Notes: a model not told the origin generated them from the sequence alone. Shown: positions 27,979-37,409, counted from the stretch's first letter. The stretch is 64,000 bases of DNA from Pelagibacterium nitratireducens (GCF_037044555.1 NZ_CP146275.1:662501-726500), one strand, 5' to 3'. Numbers and translations are program-made.

Positions 27979-28260
27979 GCCGACAACGATGTCGGAATAT
28001 TGAGGGTGGCGGGCATAATAGGCACCCATGAAAGAGCAGCGCAGGACGACTTTGTCGCCGCGCGCCCGGATCGTATCGAATACACCCCGGGCGAGCCGGG
28101 AGCCGACCCCCTGGCCCGTGAACCGGTACGGCACATCGGTATGGGTGAGGATCAACCGGCCATCCTCCATGCGATAATAGGCGGCTGCGATTTCACCATC
28201 GCTGCCCTCTATCGGCAACTCGAAACGATGTGCGGCGGGATTGTCTATAACGGTGCTCAT
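27976..28260 (-). CDS. Small GNAT-fold N-acetyltransferase (YjdJ/GTT1-like)
   Basis: 94 residues. The acetyl-CoA loop 'YRFTGQGVGSRLARG' and the C-terminal 'CSFMGAYYARHPQYSDIV' are typical of the short YjdJ-type GNAT group. A related domain is fused to the end of the DUF5996 protein at 30601. The TAG stop codon is contributed by the flanking repeat. Confidence 0.85.
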   Translation of the reverse strand: MSTVIDNPAAHRFELPIEGSDGEIAAAYYRMEDGRLILTHTDVPYRFTGQGVGSRLARGVFDTIRARGDKVVLRCSFMGAYYARHPQYSDIVVG

Positions 28261-28604
28261 GTGTTGCCCCGGGCCTGTGGATCGCCGGCGTCCTGAGGGC
28301 TATCGGACATTTGCGACGTCTTGTGGGCATCCTGGACGATGGAGGCGACTGGCGCGCCTGTCCGACCATAAACTAGTCAACGCCGCAGGCTCTGCGGTGC
28401 AGCATCTGCCTGGTTGGTGCCGTTCTTGCTTCCTTCTTGCGCCTTGGCAGGGACCAGGCTTGAGTTGGTCCGGCAACTTGGAGACGGTGCCACCAAAGCG
28501 AATGCGTGACGCCAAACTGCCTGGAATTTATACAATGGCATTGCTTTCGGCGGCACGCTAGAGCGCGCTCCAGTTACACTGCGTAGCGAAACGGGGAACG
28601 CTGG
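28261..28604. other. Intergenic region between GNAT and LysR genes
   Basis: 344 nt between divergent genes. I see no RNA gene and no protein-like frame. A fragment of the dispersed repeat in the opposite orientation, 'ctagagcgcgctccag', lies at 28558-28573. A + strand frame ends exactly at this TAG, but its translation looks non-biological. Confidence 0.6.
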
Positions 28605-29498
28605 ATGGACACTGACGATTTGCGGATATTTGTGGAAGTGGCCGATGCCGGAGGCGTATCGGCTGCCGCGCGTCGGCTTGGCGTGTCCAAGTCGGTGGTC
28701 AGCCGTCGCCTTTTCCGGCTCGAGGCGGAGCTTGGCGTCCAGCTTCTTGCCCGAACCACGCGCGGCGCGGCGCTGACCGAAGCGGGGGTTGCGTTTCGCG
28801 ACCATGCGGCAAGAGTGGGCGCGGAGATCGATGCGGCCAGGGAAACGATCCAGCCTTCCGGTGATCTTACCGGCCGCCTGCGTATCGCAATGCCCCTCAC
28901 ATTCGGTCCGACCCATCTCGCTCCGGTTCTGGCGGATCTGGCGCGCCGCCATCCAAGACTTCACATTCACTCATCTTACAGCGACCGCTTTGTCGACCTC
29001 ATCGCCGAGGGTTTCGATTGCGCGATCCGGGTCGGCTATATGCAGGACTCCAATCTGGTTGCCAGGCGTGTGGGCGCGATCCATGGAAAGTTTCTCGCCA
29101 GTCCCAGCTACATTGCCGAGCATGGCGCACCTGAGGCGCCGGCAGAGATCGCTTATCACCAAGCGCTGATGCAGGGCACCGAAGCCTGGCAATTTGTGGA
29201 CGGCGACAAAATCGTCACCATCAATCCGCAGGGACGCTACAAGGCGGACAACGGCATCGCGCTCGCGGCGGCGGCTGCTGCCGGGTTGGGGGTCGCGTGG
29301 CTGCCCGACTGCGTCACCGACACCTATGTCGCCTCGGGCGCTCTTGTTCCGATCATGACACGCTACCCGGTGCCTTCGGCAGGGGTTTTCGTCATTCGGC
29401 CGCCAGGGCAGCACCCCTCGCGAAAGATAAGGATATTGACCGAGTTGTTGATCGAGCGCCTTGGTGAAGACCCGTGCCTTGTGGCCGTCGCGCGCTGA
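28605..29498 (+). CDS. LysR family transcriptional regulator
   Basis: 297 residues. The N-terminal winged helix-turn-helix includes 'GGVSAAARRLGVSKSVVSRR' (about 17-36), followed by a periplasmic-binding-like effector domain. It belongs to the CrgA/AaeR-like subgroup by its 'LTGRLRIAMPLTFG' linker. It precedes the pirin gene on the same strand by 141 nt, and the pirin operon is a likely target. Confidence 0.92.
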   Translation: MDTDDLRIFVEVADAGGVSAAARRLGVSKSVVSRRLFRLEAELGVQLLARTTRGAALTEAGVAFRDHAARVGAEIDAARETIQPSGDLTGRLRIAMPLTFGPTHLAPVLADLARRHPRLHIHSSYSDRFVDLIAEGFDCAIRVGYMQDSNLVARRVGAIHGKFLASPSYIAEHGAPEAPAEIAYHQALMQGTEAWQFVDGDKIVTINPQGRYKADNGIALAAAAAAGLGVAWLPDCVTDTYVASGALVPIMTRYPVPSAGVFVIRPPGQHPSRKIRILTELLIERLGEDPCLVAVAR

Positions 29499-29639
29499 CG
29501 ATGGATTGGCGCGTGGGGAGCCTGGCGTTGCATTTGCTGCGACACAGCTCAGCGGGTCACGGCGCTAGCGGCAAGGCTGACTGCCAGATACCACGACGTC
29601 CAGGCCAGATCGGACCATGGGGACGGAAAGGATGACGAT

Positions 29640-30575
29640 ATGAGCTGGAACCCGGCAATCGAACCAGGCTGCCCCGACGATGTCGGAATCGACGCGATCG
29701 AGACCCTCATAGTGCCGCGCTCGCGCGACCTTGGCGATTTTCAGGTCCGGCGCGCGCTGCCCGCGCCGAAGCGGCAGATGGTCGGTCCGTTCATTTTCTT
29801 CGATCAGGCCGGACCGGCGGAATTGCTGACCGGGCAGGGCGTGGACGTGCGGCCCCATCCCCATATCGGGCTGGGCACGGTGACCTACCTGTTCCAGGGC
29901 GACTTCCATCACCGTGACAGCACCGGCGCCGATCAGGTCATCAGTCCCGGCGCGCTGAACTGGATGGTGGCAGGGCGGGGCGTGACGCATTCCGAGCGCA
30001 CCTCGGCAACCGCGCGAAGCGGCCCGAACAGCCTGTTCGGGATCCAGACCTGGCTGGCCTTGCCGGACAGCCATGAGGATGTGGCACCCAGCTTCGAGCA
30101 TCACGGCAAGGCGGCGCTGCCCATGATCGAGGATCGCGGCATTTCGGTTCGGCTTATTCTCGGAAATGCCTATGGCAAGAGCGCGCCGGCCAAGATGCTC
30201 TCGGAGACCTTCTATGCCGATGTGAAACTCGATCCGGGAAGCCGGCTGCCCATGCCGGACGATCACGAGGATCGGGGCATCTACATCGTCGAGGGCTCGA
30301 TCTCGGTGGCCGGACAGGATTTCGCCGCCTCGCAGATGATGGTGTTCCGGCCGGGGGACCGCATCACGGTCGCCGCAGGCGATCAGGGGGCGCGGCTCAT
30401 GATCCTGGGCGGCGCGACGTTCAACGGGCCACGCTATATATGGTGGAACTTTGTTGCCTCCTCCCAGGAGCGCATCGAGCGCGCCAAGGCAGAATGGCGC
30501 GCCGCGAACTGGGGCAAGGGACGTTTCGATTTGCCCGTCAACGACCGCGATGAACACATCCCGCTTCCCGAGTGA
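29640..30575 (+). CDS. Pirin family protein
   Basis: 311 residues with two cupin domains. The metal site is in the N-terminal domain: 'VRPHPHIGLGTVTYLF' supplies two His, and 'GRGVTHSE' the third His and the Glu. Bacterial pirins act as quercetin 2,3-dioxygenases or redox-sensing regulators. It probably shares a transcript with the two genes downstream (25-nt and 32-nt gaps). Confidence 0.92.
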   Translation: MSWNPAIEPGCPDDVGIDAIETLIVPRSRDLGDFQVRRALPAPKRQMVGPFIFFDQAGPAELLTGQGVDVRPHPHIGLGTVTYLFQGDFHHRDSTGADQVISPGALNWMVAGRGVTHSERTSATARSGPNSLFGIQTWLALPDSHEDVAPSFEHHGKAALPMIEDRGISVRLILGNAYGKSAPAKMLSETFYADVKLDPGSRLPMPDDHEDRGIYIVEGSISVAGQDFAASQMMVFRPGDRITVAAGDQGARLMILGGATFNGPRYIWWNFVASSQERIERAKAEWRAANWGKGRFDLPVNDRDEHIPLPE

Positions 30576-30600
30576 TGGCAAAAAGCCGAAAGGAACAGCA

Positions 30601-31848
30601 ATGAGCAACTGGCCCCAACTCGACTATCTGAGCTGGCGTGAAACGTGTTCGGCTCTCCACCTCTATTTACAGATCGCCGGAAAGTACCGGCTGGCCCATA
30701 CGCCGTGGCTCAACCATTCCTGGAACGCGACCTTTTATGTTACCCCGAGCGGTCTGGCCTCTTCGCCCATTCCCGACGGGCCGGGCATCGAAATCCTGTT
30801 CGACCTTCGCGAGCACAGGGTCGTGGGCACCTGCGGCAATGGCCGCAAGGCATCGTTTGATCTGGGGGCATCGACGGTCGCGACATTTCATGGTCGCTTC
30901 GTGCAGCTGATTTCGGACCTTGGGGGGACCCCGACCTTCAACGGCAGCCCCAACGAGGTGCCGTTTCCGGTTCCCTTCGCCGAGGACGACCGCGACCGGC
31001 CCTATGACCGGCAAGCCGTGCAAAGCTTCCACCAGAGCCTGATCGCCGTCGATAGGGTCTTTAACCGCTTTCGCACCGCGTTTCTGGGCAAGTCCAGTCC
31101 GGTTCATCTGTTTTGGGGCGCTCTCGATCTGGCCGTCACGCGCTTTTCGGGGCGGCGCGCGCCGCTGCATCCTGCCGGGATCCCGGCATTGCCCGATGAC
31201 GTGGCCCAGGAGGCCTATGATCGCGAGGTGTCGTCGGCCGGTTTCTGGCCGGGCGGTGGCGGGATCGATTATCCGGCCTTCTATGCCTACGCCTATCCGG
31301 CGCCCGGCGGTTATCGCGCGGCGGCCGTGCAGCCCGACGCCGCGTTCTGGCACGAGGGCATGTCCGAATTCGTGTTGCCCTACGCGGCCGTGCAGTCGGC
31401 GGCCGATCCCGATGAGACCCTGATGGCGTTCCTCGTCTCGACCTACGAGGCGGCGGCCGATCTGGGCGGATGGGACCGCGATCTTCTCGAATGCGCGCAT
31501 GGTCAGCCGCGAAAGGTGCGCACGCCGGATGCCGCGCTGGCAACGCATGCGCAGCCGGCCGGCGAGGAGAAGGTCGAGCGGCTGGATGGTCCGTCCAAGG
31601 GGCGATACCGTCTGATCATCGATGGCATCGAGGCAGAGATGACCTACAGCCGGGCCGGCCAAGGACTGATCATCATCGACCACACGGAAGTCCCTGCGGC
31701 GCTGCGCGGCCGCAAGGTTGGCGAGCGGCTGGTGCGCCAGGCGATCGAGGATGCGCGTCGCGACGGCGTCGCCATCATGCCGCTGTGCCCGTTCGCCAAA
31801 GCGCAGATCGGGCGGCATCCGGAGTGGCAGGACGTGTTGCACCGGTGA
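30601..31848 (+). CDS. DUF5996 protein fused to a C-terminal GNAT domain
   Basis: 415 residues. Residues 1 to about 305 match DUF5996 in full ('WPQLDYLSWRETCSALHLYL', 'SPVHLFWGALDLAVTRFSG', 'EVSSAGFWPGGGG'), a family with no assigned function. After a linker, residues about 330-415 form a short GNAT domain: 'RGRKVGERLVRQAIEDA' is the acetyl-CoA loop and 'CPFAKAQIGRHPEWQDVL' the end, like the stand-alone GNAT at 27976. The ATG at 30601 follows 'aaaggaac'. The fusion hints that DUF5996 proteins work with an acetyltransferase. Confidence 0.88.
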   Translation: MSNWPQLDYLSWRETCSALHLYLQIAGKYRLAHTPWLNHSWNATFYVTPSGLASSPIPDGPGIEILFDLREHRVVGTCGNGRKASFDLGASTVATFHGRFVQLISDLGGTPTFNGSPNEVPFPVPFAEDDRDRPYDRQAVQSFHQSLIAVDRVFNRFRTAFLGKSSPVHLFWGALDLAVTRFSGRRAPLHPAGIPALPDDVAQEAYDREVSSAGFWPGGGGIDYPAFYAYAYPAPGGYRAAAVQPDAAFWHEGMSEFVLPYAAVQSAADPDETLMAFLVSTYEAAADLGGWDRDLLECAHGQPRKVRTPDAALATHAQPAGEEKVERLDGPSKGRYRLIIDGIEAEMTYSRAGQGLIIIDHTEVPAALRGRKVGERLVRQAIEDARRDGVAIMPLCPFAKAQIGRHPEWQDVLHR

Positions 31849-31880
31849 CATTATGAAAATCGAGCGACAGGAGCGATGAA

Positions 31881-32120
31881 ATGAGCGTTGTGAACTATCG
31901 GGTCGTCGAACATGACGGCGGCTGGGCCTATCGGGTGGATGGGACCTTTTCGGAAACATTTCCGACCCATGACGCGGCCTTCGGGGCGGCGCGGCGGGCG
32001 GCCTGCAAGCAGTTGCAGCCGGGCGAGACCACGGGCATCGCCTGGGAGGACGAGAGCGGCCACTGGCACGCCGAACTCTCGCGCGCCAGCGACAGGCCCC
32101 AGGCAAGAGTCCTCGACTGA
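31881..32120 (+). CDS. DUF2188-like small protein
   Basis: 79 residues. 'YRVVEHDGGWAYRVDGTFSE' and 'THDAAFGAARRAA' follow the DUF2188 pattern of a two-strand hairpin followed by a helix. The function is unknown. A 'caggag' site precedes the ATG. It is the last gene of the pirin-DUF5996 run. Confidence 0.75.
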   Translation: MSVVNYRVVEHDGGWAYRVDGTFSETFPTHDAAFGAARRAACKQLQPGETTGIAWEDESGHWHAELSRASDRPQARVLD

Positions 32121-32181
32121 GGCAGTGCTGCGGTGATGTCCATACCGGCCGGGCAAGCCGGGGCGTGCTAGGACCAATCGA

Positions 32182-32380
32182 CATTCAGCTGATGGCGGCC
32201 TGCAAATGGCAGTTTGCTGCGCTTCCGGTGCTCACGTACCCGAACGTACGCTCCGCTCATAGCCCGCGAGCTTAAGCTCGCGGGGCGTTCTTCCCTACAG
32301 AAGGTCCACCGGACCTTCTGTAGCCGGTCATCACTCTCGAAAACCGCCATTTTCGGCTCACCCTAAGCTGAATGGCTCTA
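32182..32380 (-). repeat. MITE-like composite palindromic element
   Basis: About 190 nt with inverted ends 'cattcagct' (32182-32190) and 'agctgaatg' (32366-32374). It contains a perfect 22-bp palindrome 'cccgcgagctt|aagctcgcggg' (32263-32284) and a 13-bp hairpin 'ctacagaaggtcc'/'ggaccttctgtag' (32295-32323). The minus-strand edge 'tagagccattcagctt' provides the TAG stop of the enolase-superfamily gene. It encodes no protein. Similar elements are common between genes in Hyphomicrobiales, from memory. Confidence 0.75.
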
Positions 32381-33574
32381 GTCGAAAAAGGCCTGGTCGT
32401 CCGGCTCCAGATAAGGTCTTGCCCGTTCCGGGATCAGGTCCACGCCCATGCCTGGGCGCTCGGACACGGCGATTTTGCCATTGACCACAATGGGATCGGG
32501 CAGACCCTCAACGATGTCGTACCACCAGGCGGGGTCGCCGGTGGTGTATTCGAATGCGATGAAATTGTCGGGCAGGGTGGCGCAGACCTGAACGAGGGCG
32601 CCCAGGCCGAGCAGGCCATTGGCGGTGCCGTGGGGCGCCATCATGATGCCGTGGATATCGGCAAATTCGGCGATCCATTTGAGTTCTGCAATCCCGCCCA
32701 CATCCGCCGGGTCGGGGCCGACGACGTGCACGGCATTGCGCTCGATCAGCTCCTTGAAATTGTGCCGCAGATAAATCTGCTCGCCGGTGTGAATGGGCGT
32801 GGTCGAGCCACGCGTGAGGTCCCTGTAGCTGCCGGCATCCACCCACGGCGTGTAATCGCCCGACAGAAGATCTTCGATCCACATCAGCGAATATGGTTCG
32901 AGACGGCGGGCGAGCTTTATGGCGTCCGAGAGCATCCAGCCCGGACCGCAATCGAGCGCCAGGCCAACCTTGTCTCCTGCCACCTCCTTCATCGCGGCTA
33001 CGCAATCGACAAACAGATTGAGACCCTTTTCGGTTATCGGGCCGCGGTCAAGGGCGCCATGCAAGGGGCTGGCGGTGGGATCCCCATAGTAGAAATCGGG
33101 CACGGCGCGTTTCATGTCCGAGTGAAACCCGATCGGCTGCTTTATGATGGTGAACCCTTCGGGGGACTGCATCATCGCCTTGAGATCGGCCGCATAATCT
33201 TGCGGCCGATGGCCGGCCAGCGGAAAGCGAACGGCGCCGTTATAGACCCTGACGCTGTCACGAACCTTGCCCCCCAACAGGCGATGCACCGGAACATTTG
33301 CGGCCTTGCCGGCGATATCCCACAGGGCCATCTCTATGACGCTCACGGCGCTGCCCCAGGGTTTGAAACCGCCACGCTGGCGAATTTTTCGCATCACGCG
33401 TTCAACCAGCCTTGGATCTTCTCCAAGCAGGGCATCGCGCAGGGCCAGAATGTGGGGTTTGAGATAGGTCTTCCAGGTCTCGGCCTGAGCATAGCCCGAA
33501 ATGCCCTGGTCAGTGACGATCCTCACCACCGGGCTCTTGCCGATGATGGCGCATCGCAGGTCAACGATCTTCAT
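32378..33574 (-). CDS. Enolase-superfamily sugar-acid dehydratase/racemase (mandelate racemase type)
   Basis: 398 residues. A capping domain is followed by a barrel with metal ligands Asp208, Glu234 and Glu265, the His315-Asp288 dyad in 'MAPHG' and 'VGPDPAD', and Lys145 on the opposite side. This is a full mandelate-racemase-subgroup active site. It probably removes a proton alpha to a carboxylate, most often dehydrating an aldonate. The ATG at 33574 follows 'gggggag'. It is transcribed with the IclR gene (18-nt gap). Its TAG stop belongs to the flanking repeat. Confidence 0.9.
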   Translation of the reverse strand: MKIVDLRCAIIGKSPVVRIVTDQGISGYAQAETWKTYLKPHILALRDALLGEDPRLVERVMRKIRQRGGFKPWGSAVSVIEMALWDIAGKAANVPVHRLLGGKVRDSVRVYNGAVRFPLAGHRPQDYAADLKAMMQSPEGFTIIKQPIGFHSDMKRAVPDFYYGDPTASPLHGALDRGPITEKGLNLFVDCVAAMKEVAGDKVGLALDCGPGWMLSDAIKLARRLEPYSLMWIEDLLSGDYTPWVDAGSYRDLTRGSTTPIHTGEQIYLRHNFKELIERNAVHVVGPDPADVGGIAELKWIAEFADIHGIMMAPHGTANGLLGLGALVQVCATLPDNFIAFEYTTGDPAWWYDIVEGLPDPIVVNGKIAVSERPGMGVDLIPERARPYLEPDDQAFFD

Positions 33575-33592
33575 GGTTTTCTCCCCCAAGCC

Positions 33593-34375
33593 CTATTCGG
33601 GCATGTCCTTTGTCATTGCCTGGGCCGTTTCGAGTGCAGCCAGCCGGATCTCCTCCATGCGGCGGGGCTCGGTCCCGGCCAGAAAGGGGACGCTCAGCGC
33701 GGCAACCATGCGCCCGGACCGCGTTCTGACCGGCACCGCGTAAGCGTGGATGGACGGCGCGTTCTCTCCCTTGTCCTGGGCCCAGCCCAGCCGCCGGATG
33801 CGGGCGAGTTCACTGCGCAATCTCTTGGGGTCGGTGATGGTCCGGCCGGTATAGGCCGCCAGCGGCTTGATGAGCCAATAATCGAGAACATCACGCTCGA
33901 GAGAGGCGAGCAGCAGCTTGCTGGCCGCACCGGCATGAATGGGCATGCGTTGTCCCGGAGCGACGGTCAGCGCATATTCGCGCCGCCCCTGTGCCGCTGC
34001 GAGGACGAGGATGCCATCGTCATCGATCACGCTGAGCTTGACGCCCTCGCCGAGGTCGCTGGCCAGCCGATCAAGATGAGGCTGGCAGATGGCCACAAGA
34101 TCGAGCTCGCTTGCCCTCGAGGCAACATGGGAGGCAAAGGTGAGCAGGCGACGGCCGAGATGGTAGATCCCCGCATCGTCGCGCCGCACCATTTCGTGGT
34201 GCTGGAGGGTGTTGACGATGCGATAGACGGTGGTGCGTGGCAGGCCGAGCTCACTCGTCAGGTCACGAATGGTCAGTCCCGCGGGACGCTGCTCGATGGC
34301 GGTCAGGACCTCCATCATCCGATCGATCACGGGAATGGTGTGCTTGCTGGCGCTGTCTTCGGCGATTTCGGCCAT
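33593..34375 (-). CDS. IclR family transcriptional regulator
   Basis: About 260 residues. The N-terminal winged helix has 'LTIRDLTSELGLPRTTVYRI' (near 35-55), followed by an IclR effector domain. The start is put at the ATG at 34375; the open frame reaches 34420 but would then cover the divergent promoter. It lies between the dehydratase gene it is transcribed with and the divergent VOC operon. The same putative operator occurs in front of the VOC operon and the ABC operon, so this protein probably represses both. Confidence 0.9.
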   Translation of the reverse strand: MAEIAEDSASKHTIPVIDRMMEVLTAIEQRPAGLTIRDLTSELGLPRTTVYRIVNTLQHHEMVRRDDAGIYHLGRRLLTFASHVASRASELDLVAICQPHLDRLASDLGEGVKLSVIDDDGILVLAAAQGRREYALTVAPGQRMPIHAGAASKLLLASLERDVLDYWLIKPLAAYTGRTITDPKRLRSELARIRRLGWAQDKGENAPSIHAYAVPVRTRSGRMVAALSVPFLAGTEPRRMEEIRLAALETAQAMTKDMPE

Positions 34376-34392
34376 GCGTCGGGAAACTCCAG

Positions 34393-34456
34393 TTGACAAT
34401 CGGTGTTGTCCATCTAGCATAGCGATATGAACTGATAAAGTTCAAATGTGAATTTA
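34393..34456 (+). promoter_or_regulatory. Promoter and IclR-type operator, copy 1
   Basis: A consensus TTGACA -35 lies at 34393-34398 and a 'catagc' or 'tagcat' -10 near 34415-34423. Downstream is 'tgaactgataaagttcaaat' continuing to 34456, in which 'tgaac' and 'gttca' form an inverted repeat and a third half-site follows. The same arrangement recurs at 37343-37409. Confidence 0.7.
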
Positions 34457-34557
34457 TCGCCCTGTTTCTGCCCGGAGGAGGCGCAGGGTCTGCAAGGCGG
34501 TTCGGGCCGGGATCGAATCCCGACCGGGCGTCACAGTGCCAGGGAGGCCAATCGTTC

Positions 34558-34989
34558 ATGCTGACAGTCAGCCGCATTACCCACATCGCCATCAAGGTGA
34601 CCGATATCGAGGCCACGCTGGGCTTTTATGTCGGGCAGTTGGGGTTTGAAGAAATGTTCCGTCTCGATCGAGACGGAAAGCTGTGGATCGTCTATCTGCG
34701 GATAAGCGACACCCAATACCTCGAGATCTTTCCAGAAGGAGAGGGTGTGGGCGTGCCCGGACCGGAAAGAACGGGATACAATCACATGTGTCTCGAAGTG
34801 CCCGATATCGAGGCCGCTGCCAGGGAGCTGGAAGCTGCCGGTGTCGAGCTTGCCAAGCCGGTCGTCGATGGCGCCGATGGAAACCGTCAGGCCTGGATCG
34901 CGGATCCGGACGGCCACAGGATCGAACTTATGGAAATGTCGCCCAACAGTTTCCAGGCTGACGCCATTGCGCGGATCAGGGGGGAGTAG
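34558..34989 (+). CDS. VOC family protein (glyoxalase I-like)
   Basis: 143 residues. Two beta-alpha-beta-beta-beta units supply the four metal ligands at the expected places: His9, Glu56, His76 and Glu123. The family includes lactoylglutathione lyase and epimerases. In this locus a role on a sugar-derived intermediate is likely but not proven. It has an 'agggagg' site and is the first gene of a three-gene operon downstream of the IclR-type promoter. Confidence 0.87.
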   Translation: MLTVSRITHIAIKVTDIEATLGFYVGQLGFEEMFRLDRDGKLWIVYLRISDTQYLEIFPEGEGVGVPGPERTGYNHMCLEVPDIEAAARELEAAGVELAKPVVDGADGNRQAWIADPDGHRIELMEMSPNSFQADAIARIRGE

Positions 34990-34995
34990 CCGGTC

Positions 34996-36144
34996 ATGGC
35001 GCGGATCACATATTTGACAGCCATCGATTTTGGCGTGGGCGCGGTCGGCGAACTGGCGGCGGCTGCAAAGGAGCTTTCGGTCAAGAGGCCGCTTGTGGTG
35101 TCGGATCGCGGGCTTGCCGGCACCGGGCTGCTCGACACGGTCATGGCGCAATTGCCCGATGCTGTCGCTTTCCTCGACACGCCGTCAAATCCCACTGAAC
35201 ACGCCGTCTCGGCGGCGCGTGCACTGTATGAGCAGGAAGGGTGCGACGGGGTCGTTGCGCTCGGGGGCGGCTCGCCCATCGATCTGGCCAAGGGCGTGGC
35301 GCTTACGGCAACCCATGCCGGGGCGCTCGAAACCTACGCGGCCATCTATGGCGGGGTTGAACGGATCACGTCGGCGGTTGCGCCGGTGATCGCCATTCCC
35401 ACGACGGCCGGAACGGGCGCGGAAGTGGGGCGCGCTGCGCTCCTGACGCTCGAGGATGGCCGCAAGCTCGGCTTTATCAGCCCTTACCTTATCCCGCGTC
35501 GTGCCATTTGCGATCCCGAACTCACGCTGGGCCTGCCGCCCGGCCTGACCGCCGCTACAGGGCTCGATGCGCTCTCGCATTGTATCGAAACCCTGTTTTC
35601 GCCACGCTTCAATCCAACCGCCGAGGCGATTGCTCTCGATGGTGCGAGCCGGATATGGCGCAATCTCGAAATCGCTTACAAGAGCGGAAACGATATCGAG
35701 GCGCGCAGCGAGCTCATGATCGGCGCGCTTCATGGCGGGCTGTCGTTTCAGAAAGGGCTTGGCGCCGTGCACGCGCTCAGCCACGCGTTGGGTGGCTTGT
35801 CCGAACCCAAACTCCATCATGGCACGCTCAATGCGTTGCTCATGCCCGTTGTCGTGCGGTTCAACGCACAGGCGGTGGGCGACAAGATGGATCGGCTCAA
35901 AATGGCCATGGGGCTCGGGCCGCACGAGGATCTTGCCGATGCGCTCGAGGCCCTCAATGGACGCCTCGATATGCCGCCGGGCCTTGCCGCGCTTGGTGTG
36001 CGGCGCGAGCAGTTCGACTGGCTCATCGAGCGCGCGCTTGCCGACCACAGCCACGCCACCAACCCTCGCGAGCCGAGCGCGCGTGACTATCGAGACATGC
36101 TCGAAGCGGTGTTCGAACCGCACGTCAGGGAGGCCGGGCAATGA
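34996..36144 (+). CDS. Iron-containing (group III) alcohol dehydrogenase
   Basis: 382 residues. The nucleotide site is '[11 protein letters not shown]' (90-100). Metal ligands are Asp191, His195, His259 and His275, with His263 nearby as the acid-base residue. It oxidises or reduces an alcohol/aldehyde with NAD(P). It sits 6 nt after the VOC gene and overlaps the next gene by 4 bp. Maleylacetate-reductase-like or lactaldehyde-reductase-like activity is possible. Confidence 0.9.
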   Translation: MARITYLTAIDFGVGAVGELAAAAKELSVKRPLVVSDRGLAGTGLLDTVMAQLPDAVAFLDTPSNPTEHAVSAARALYEQEGCDGVVALGGGSPIDLAKGVALTATHAGALETYAAIYGGVERITSAVAPVIAIPTTAGTGAEVGRAALLTLEDGRKLGFISPYLIPRRAICDPELTLGLPPGLTAATGLDALSHCIETLFSPRFNPTAEAIALDGASRIWRNLEIAYKSGNDIEARSELMIGALHGGLSFQKGLGAVHALSHALGGLSEPKLHHGTLNALLMPVVVRFNAQAVGDKMDRLKMAMGLGPHEDLADALEALNGRLDMPPGLAALGVRREQFDWLIERALADHSHATNPREPSARDYRDMLEAVFEPHVREAGQ

Positions 36145-37316
36145 AAATCACGGGGCTGAAGACGTTTGTCGCCAATGTGCAGCGAACCAATTTCGTTTTC
36201 GTCAAACTCTATACCGATGAAGGCTTTGAAGGGGTTGGCGAGGCAACGCTGGAATGGAAAACGCTCACGGTCGTCGCCGCGCTTGAAGAGCTCGAGCGCG
36301 TGGTGGTGGGGCGCGATCCGTTTACCAGCGATGCGCTGATCGAAGAGTTGCATCGCGACAGCTACTGGCGCACGGGGGCCGTTTTCCGAACGGCGCTGGG
36401 GGCGATCGATGCCGCTCTTCTCGATATAAAGGGCAAGGCGCTCAACGTGCCGGCCTATGAGCTTTTGGGCGGGCGTTATCGCGACCGCGTCAAATGCTAC
36501 GCCAATCACTGGTATTTCGGCGCAACGACCCCCGATCAGTACGCCGACCTGGCGCGCAAAGCGGTCGCGATGGGGTATGGCGCTCTGAAATGGGACCCCT
36601 TCGATGCCGCCGATCTGGAGATGACGCGGGCCGAGCGCGCCAAAACGATCGATATCGTTGCGGCCGTGCGCGAGGCCGTCGGACCGAACGTCGATCTCAT
36701 GCTCGACGTTCACGGACGTCTCAACGTTCCCACGGCCATCGCCATGTGCCGGGCGCTGGAGCCCTATGATCTCACCTGGATCGAAGAGCCTACACCGCCC
36801 GAAAACATCGATGCCCTGGCCCAGGTGCGCCGCGCCAGTCCGGTGCCCATTGCGGCCGGGGAGCGCTGGTACGAGCCGTCGCGGTTTGTCGAGGCCCTGC
36901 AGAAAGAGGCTGTCGATATCCTGCAGCCGGACGTGTCCCATGCCGGGGGGTTGGCCGAAACCAAACGTATCGCCCATATGGCCCATGCCAGCCTGATTCC
37001 GGTGGCGCCGCACAATCCGGTCGGTCCGGTGATGAACGCCATGACGCTTCACACAGCGATCGCCATTCCCAATTTCATGGTGTTCGAGACGGTGTCGGTG
37101 GACGTGCCCTGGCGCAAGACACTGGTCCGCGAAACGCTGCAATTTGAGGACGGTGCGCTGCTGGCGCCGACGGCGCCAGGGCTCGGTGTCGAGCTGATCG
37201 AAGAGGCCTGCGCGCAGTTTCCCTACGTCGCCACCGACGTTCCGCTGTTCAACGGGACGATCAATACAGCCGGCATCGCCGGCGGGGCGGCCACATTCGA
37301 TAAAAGCGACGACTGA
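36141..37316 (+). CDS. Enolase-superfamily dehydratase, D-galactonate-dehydratase-like
   Basis: 391 residues. Asp189, Glu215 and Glu241 bind Mg, with His191 (in 'LDVHGRL') and His291 (in 'VAPHNP') as acid-base pair. The spacing equals that of E. coli galactonate dehydratase (183/185/209/235/285) with a constant shift of six. It most likely turns an aldonate into a 2-keto-3-deoxy acid; which sugar acid is unknown. Its ATG overlaps the upstream stop (ATGA). Confidence 0.9.
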   Translation: MKITGLKTFVANVQRTNFVFVKLYTDEGFEGVGEATLEWKTLTVVAALEELERVVVGRDPFTSDALIEELHRDSYWRTGAVFRTALGAIDAALLDIKGKALNVPAYELLGGRYRDRVKCYANHWYFGATTPDQYADLARKAVAMGYGALKWDPFDAADLEMTRAERAKTIDIVAAVREAVGPNVDLMLDVHGRLNVPTAIAMCRALEPYDLTWIEEPTPPENIDALAQVRRASPVPIAAGERWYEPSRFVEALQKEAVDILQPDVSHAGGLAETKRIAHMAHASLIPVAPHNPVGPVMNAMTLHTAIAIPNFMVFETVSVDVPWRKTLVRETLQFEDGALLAPTAPGLGVELIEEACAQFPYVATDVPLFNGTINTAGIAGGAATFDKSDD

Positions 37317-37342
37317 CAGCCCATCCCCGTGCGTCTGCGCAG

Positions 37343-37409
37343 TTGACAAGCGGGGATTTTTTGCACCATAGTTATCAGTAGAACTGGTTAAGTTCAAATA
37401 TGAACTGAA
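37343..37409 (+). promoter_or_regulatory. Promoter and IclR-type operator, copy 2
   Basis: TTGACA at 37343-37348 and 'catagt' at 37367-37372 (18-nt spacer) are followed by 'gaactggttaagttcaaata' and 'tgaactgaa' to 37409. The module matches copy 1 in sequence and order, including the 'agttgacaa.cgg' around the -35. A 'tccccg'/'cgggga' hairpin with T6 (37324-37362) overlaps the -35 region and may end the upstream operon. Confidence 0.7.

Noticed and set aside
28241..28561. A + strand open frame of 106 codons ending in the TAG of a repeat fragment
   Set aside because: It overlaps the start of the divergent GNAT gene, has no ribosome site and no recognisable protein pattern. The stop match may be chance.
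37324..37362. A 'tccccg'/'cgggga' hairpin with T6 as a separate strong terminator
   Set aside because: The stem is only 6 bp with a 21-nt loop and overlaps the -35 of the next promoter. It is kept only as a remark in the promoter entry.
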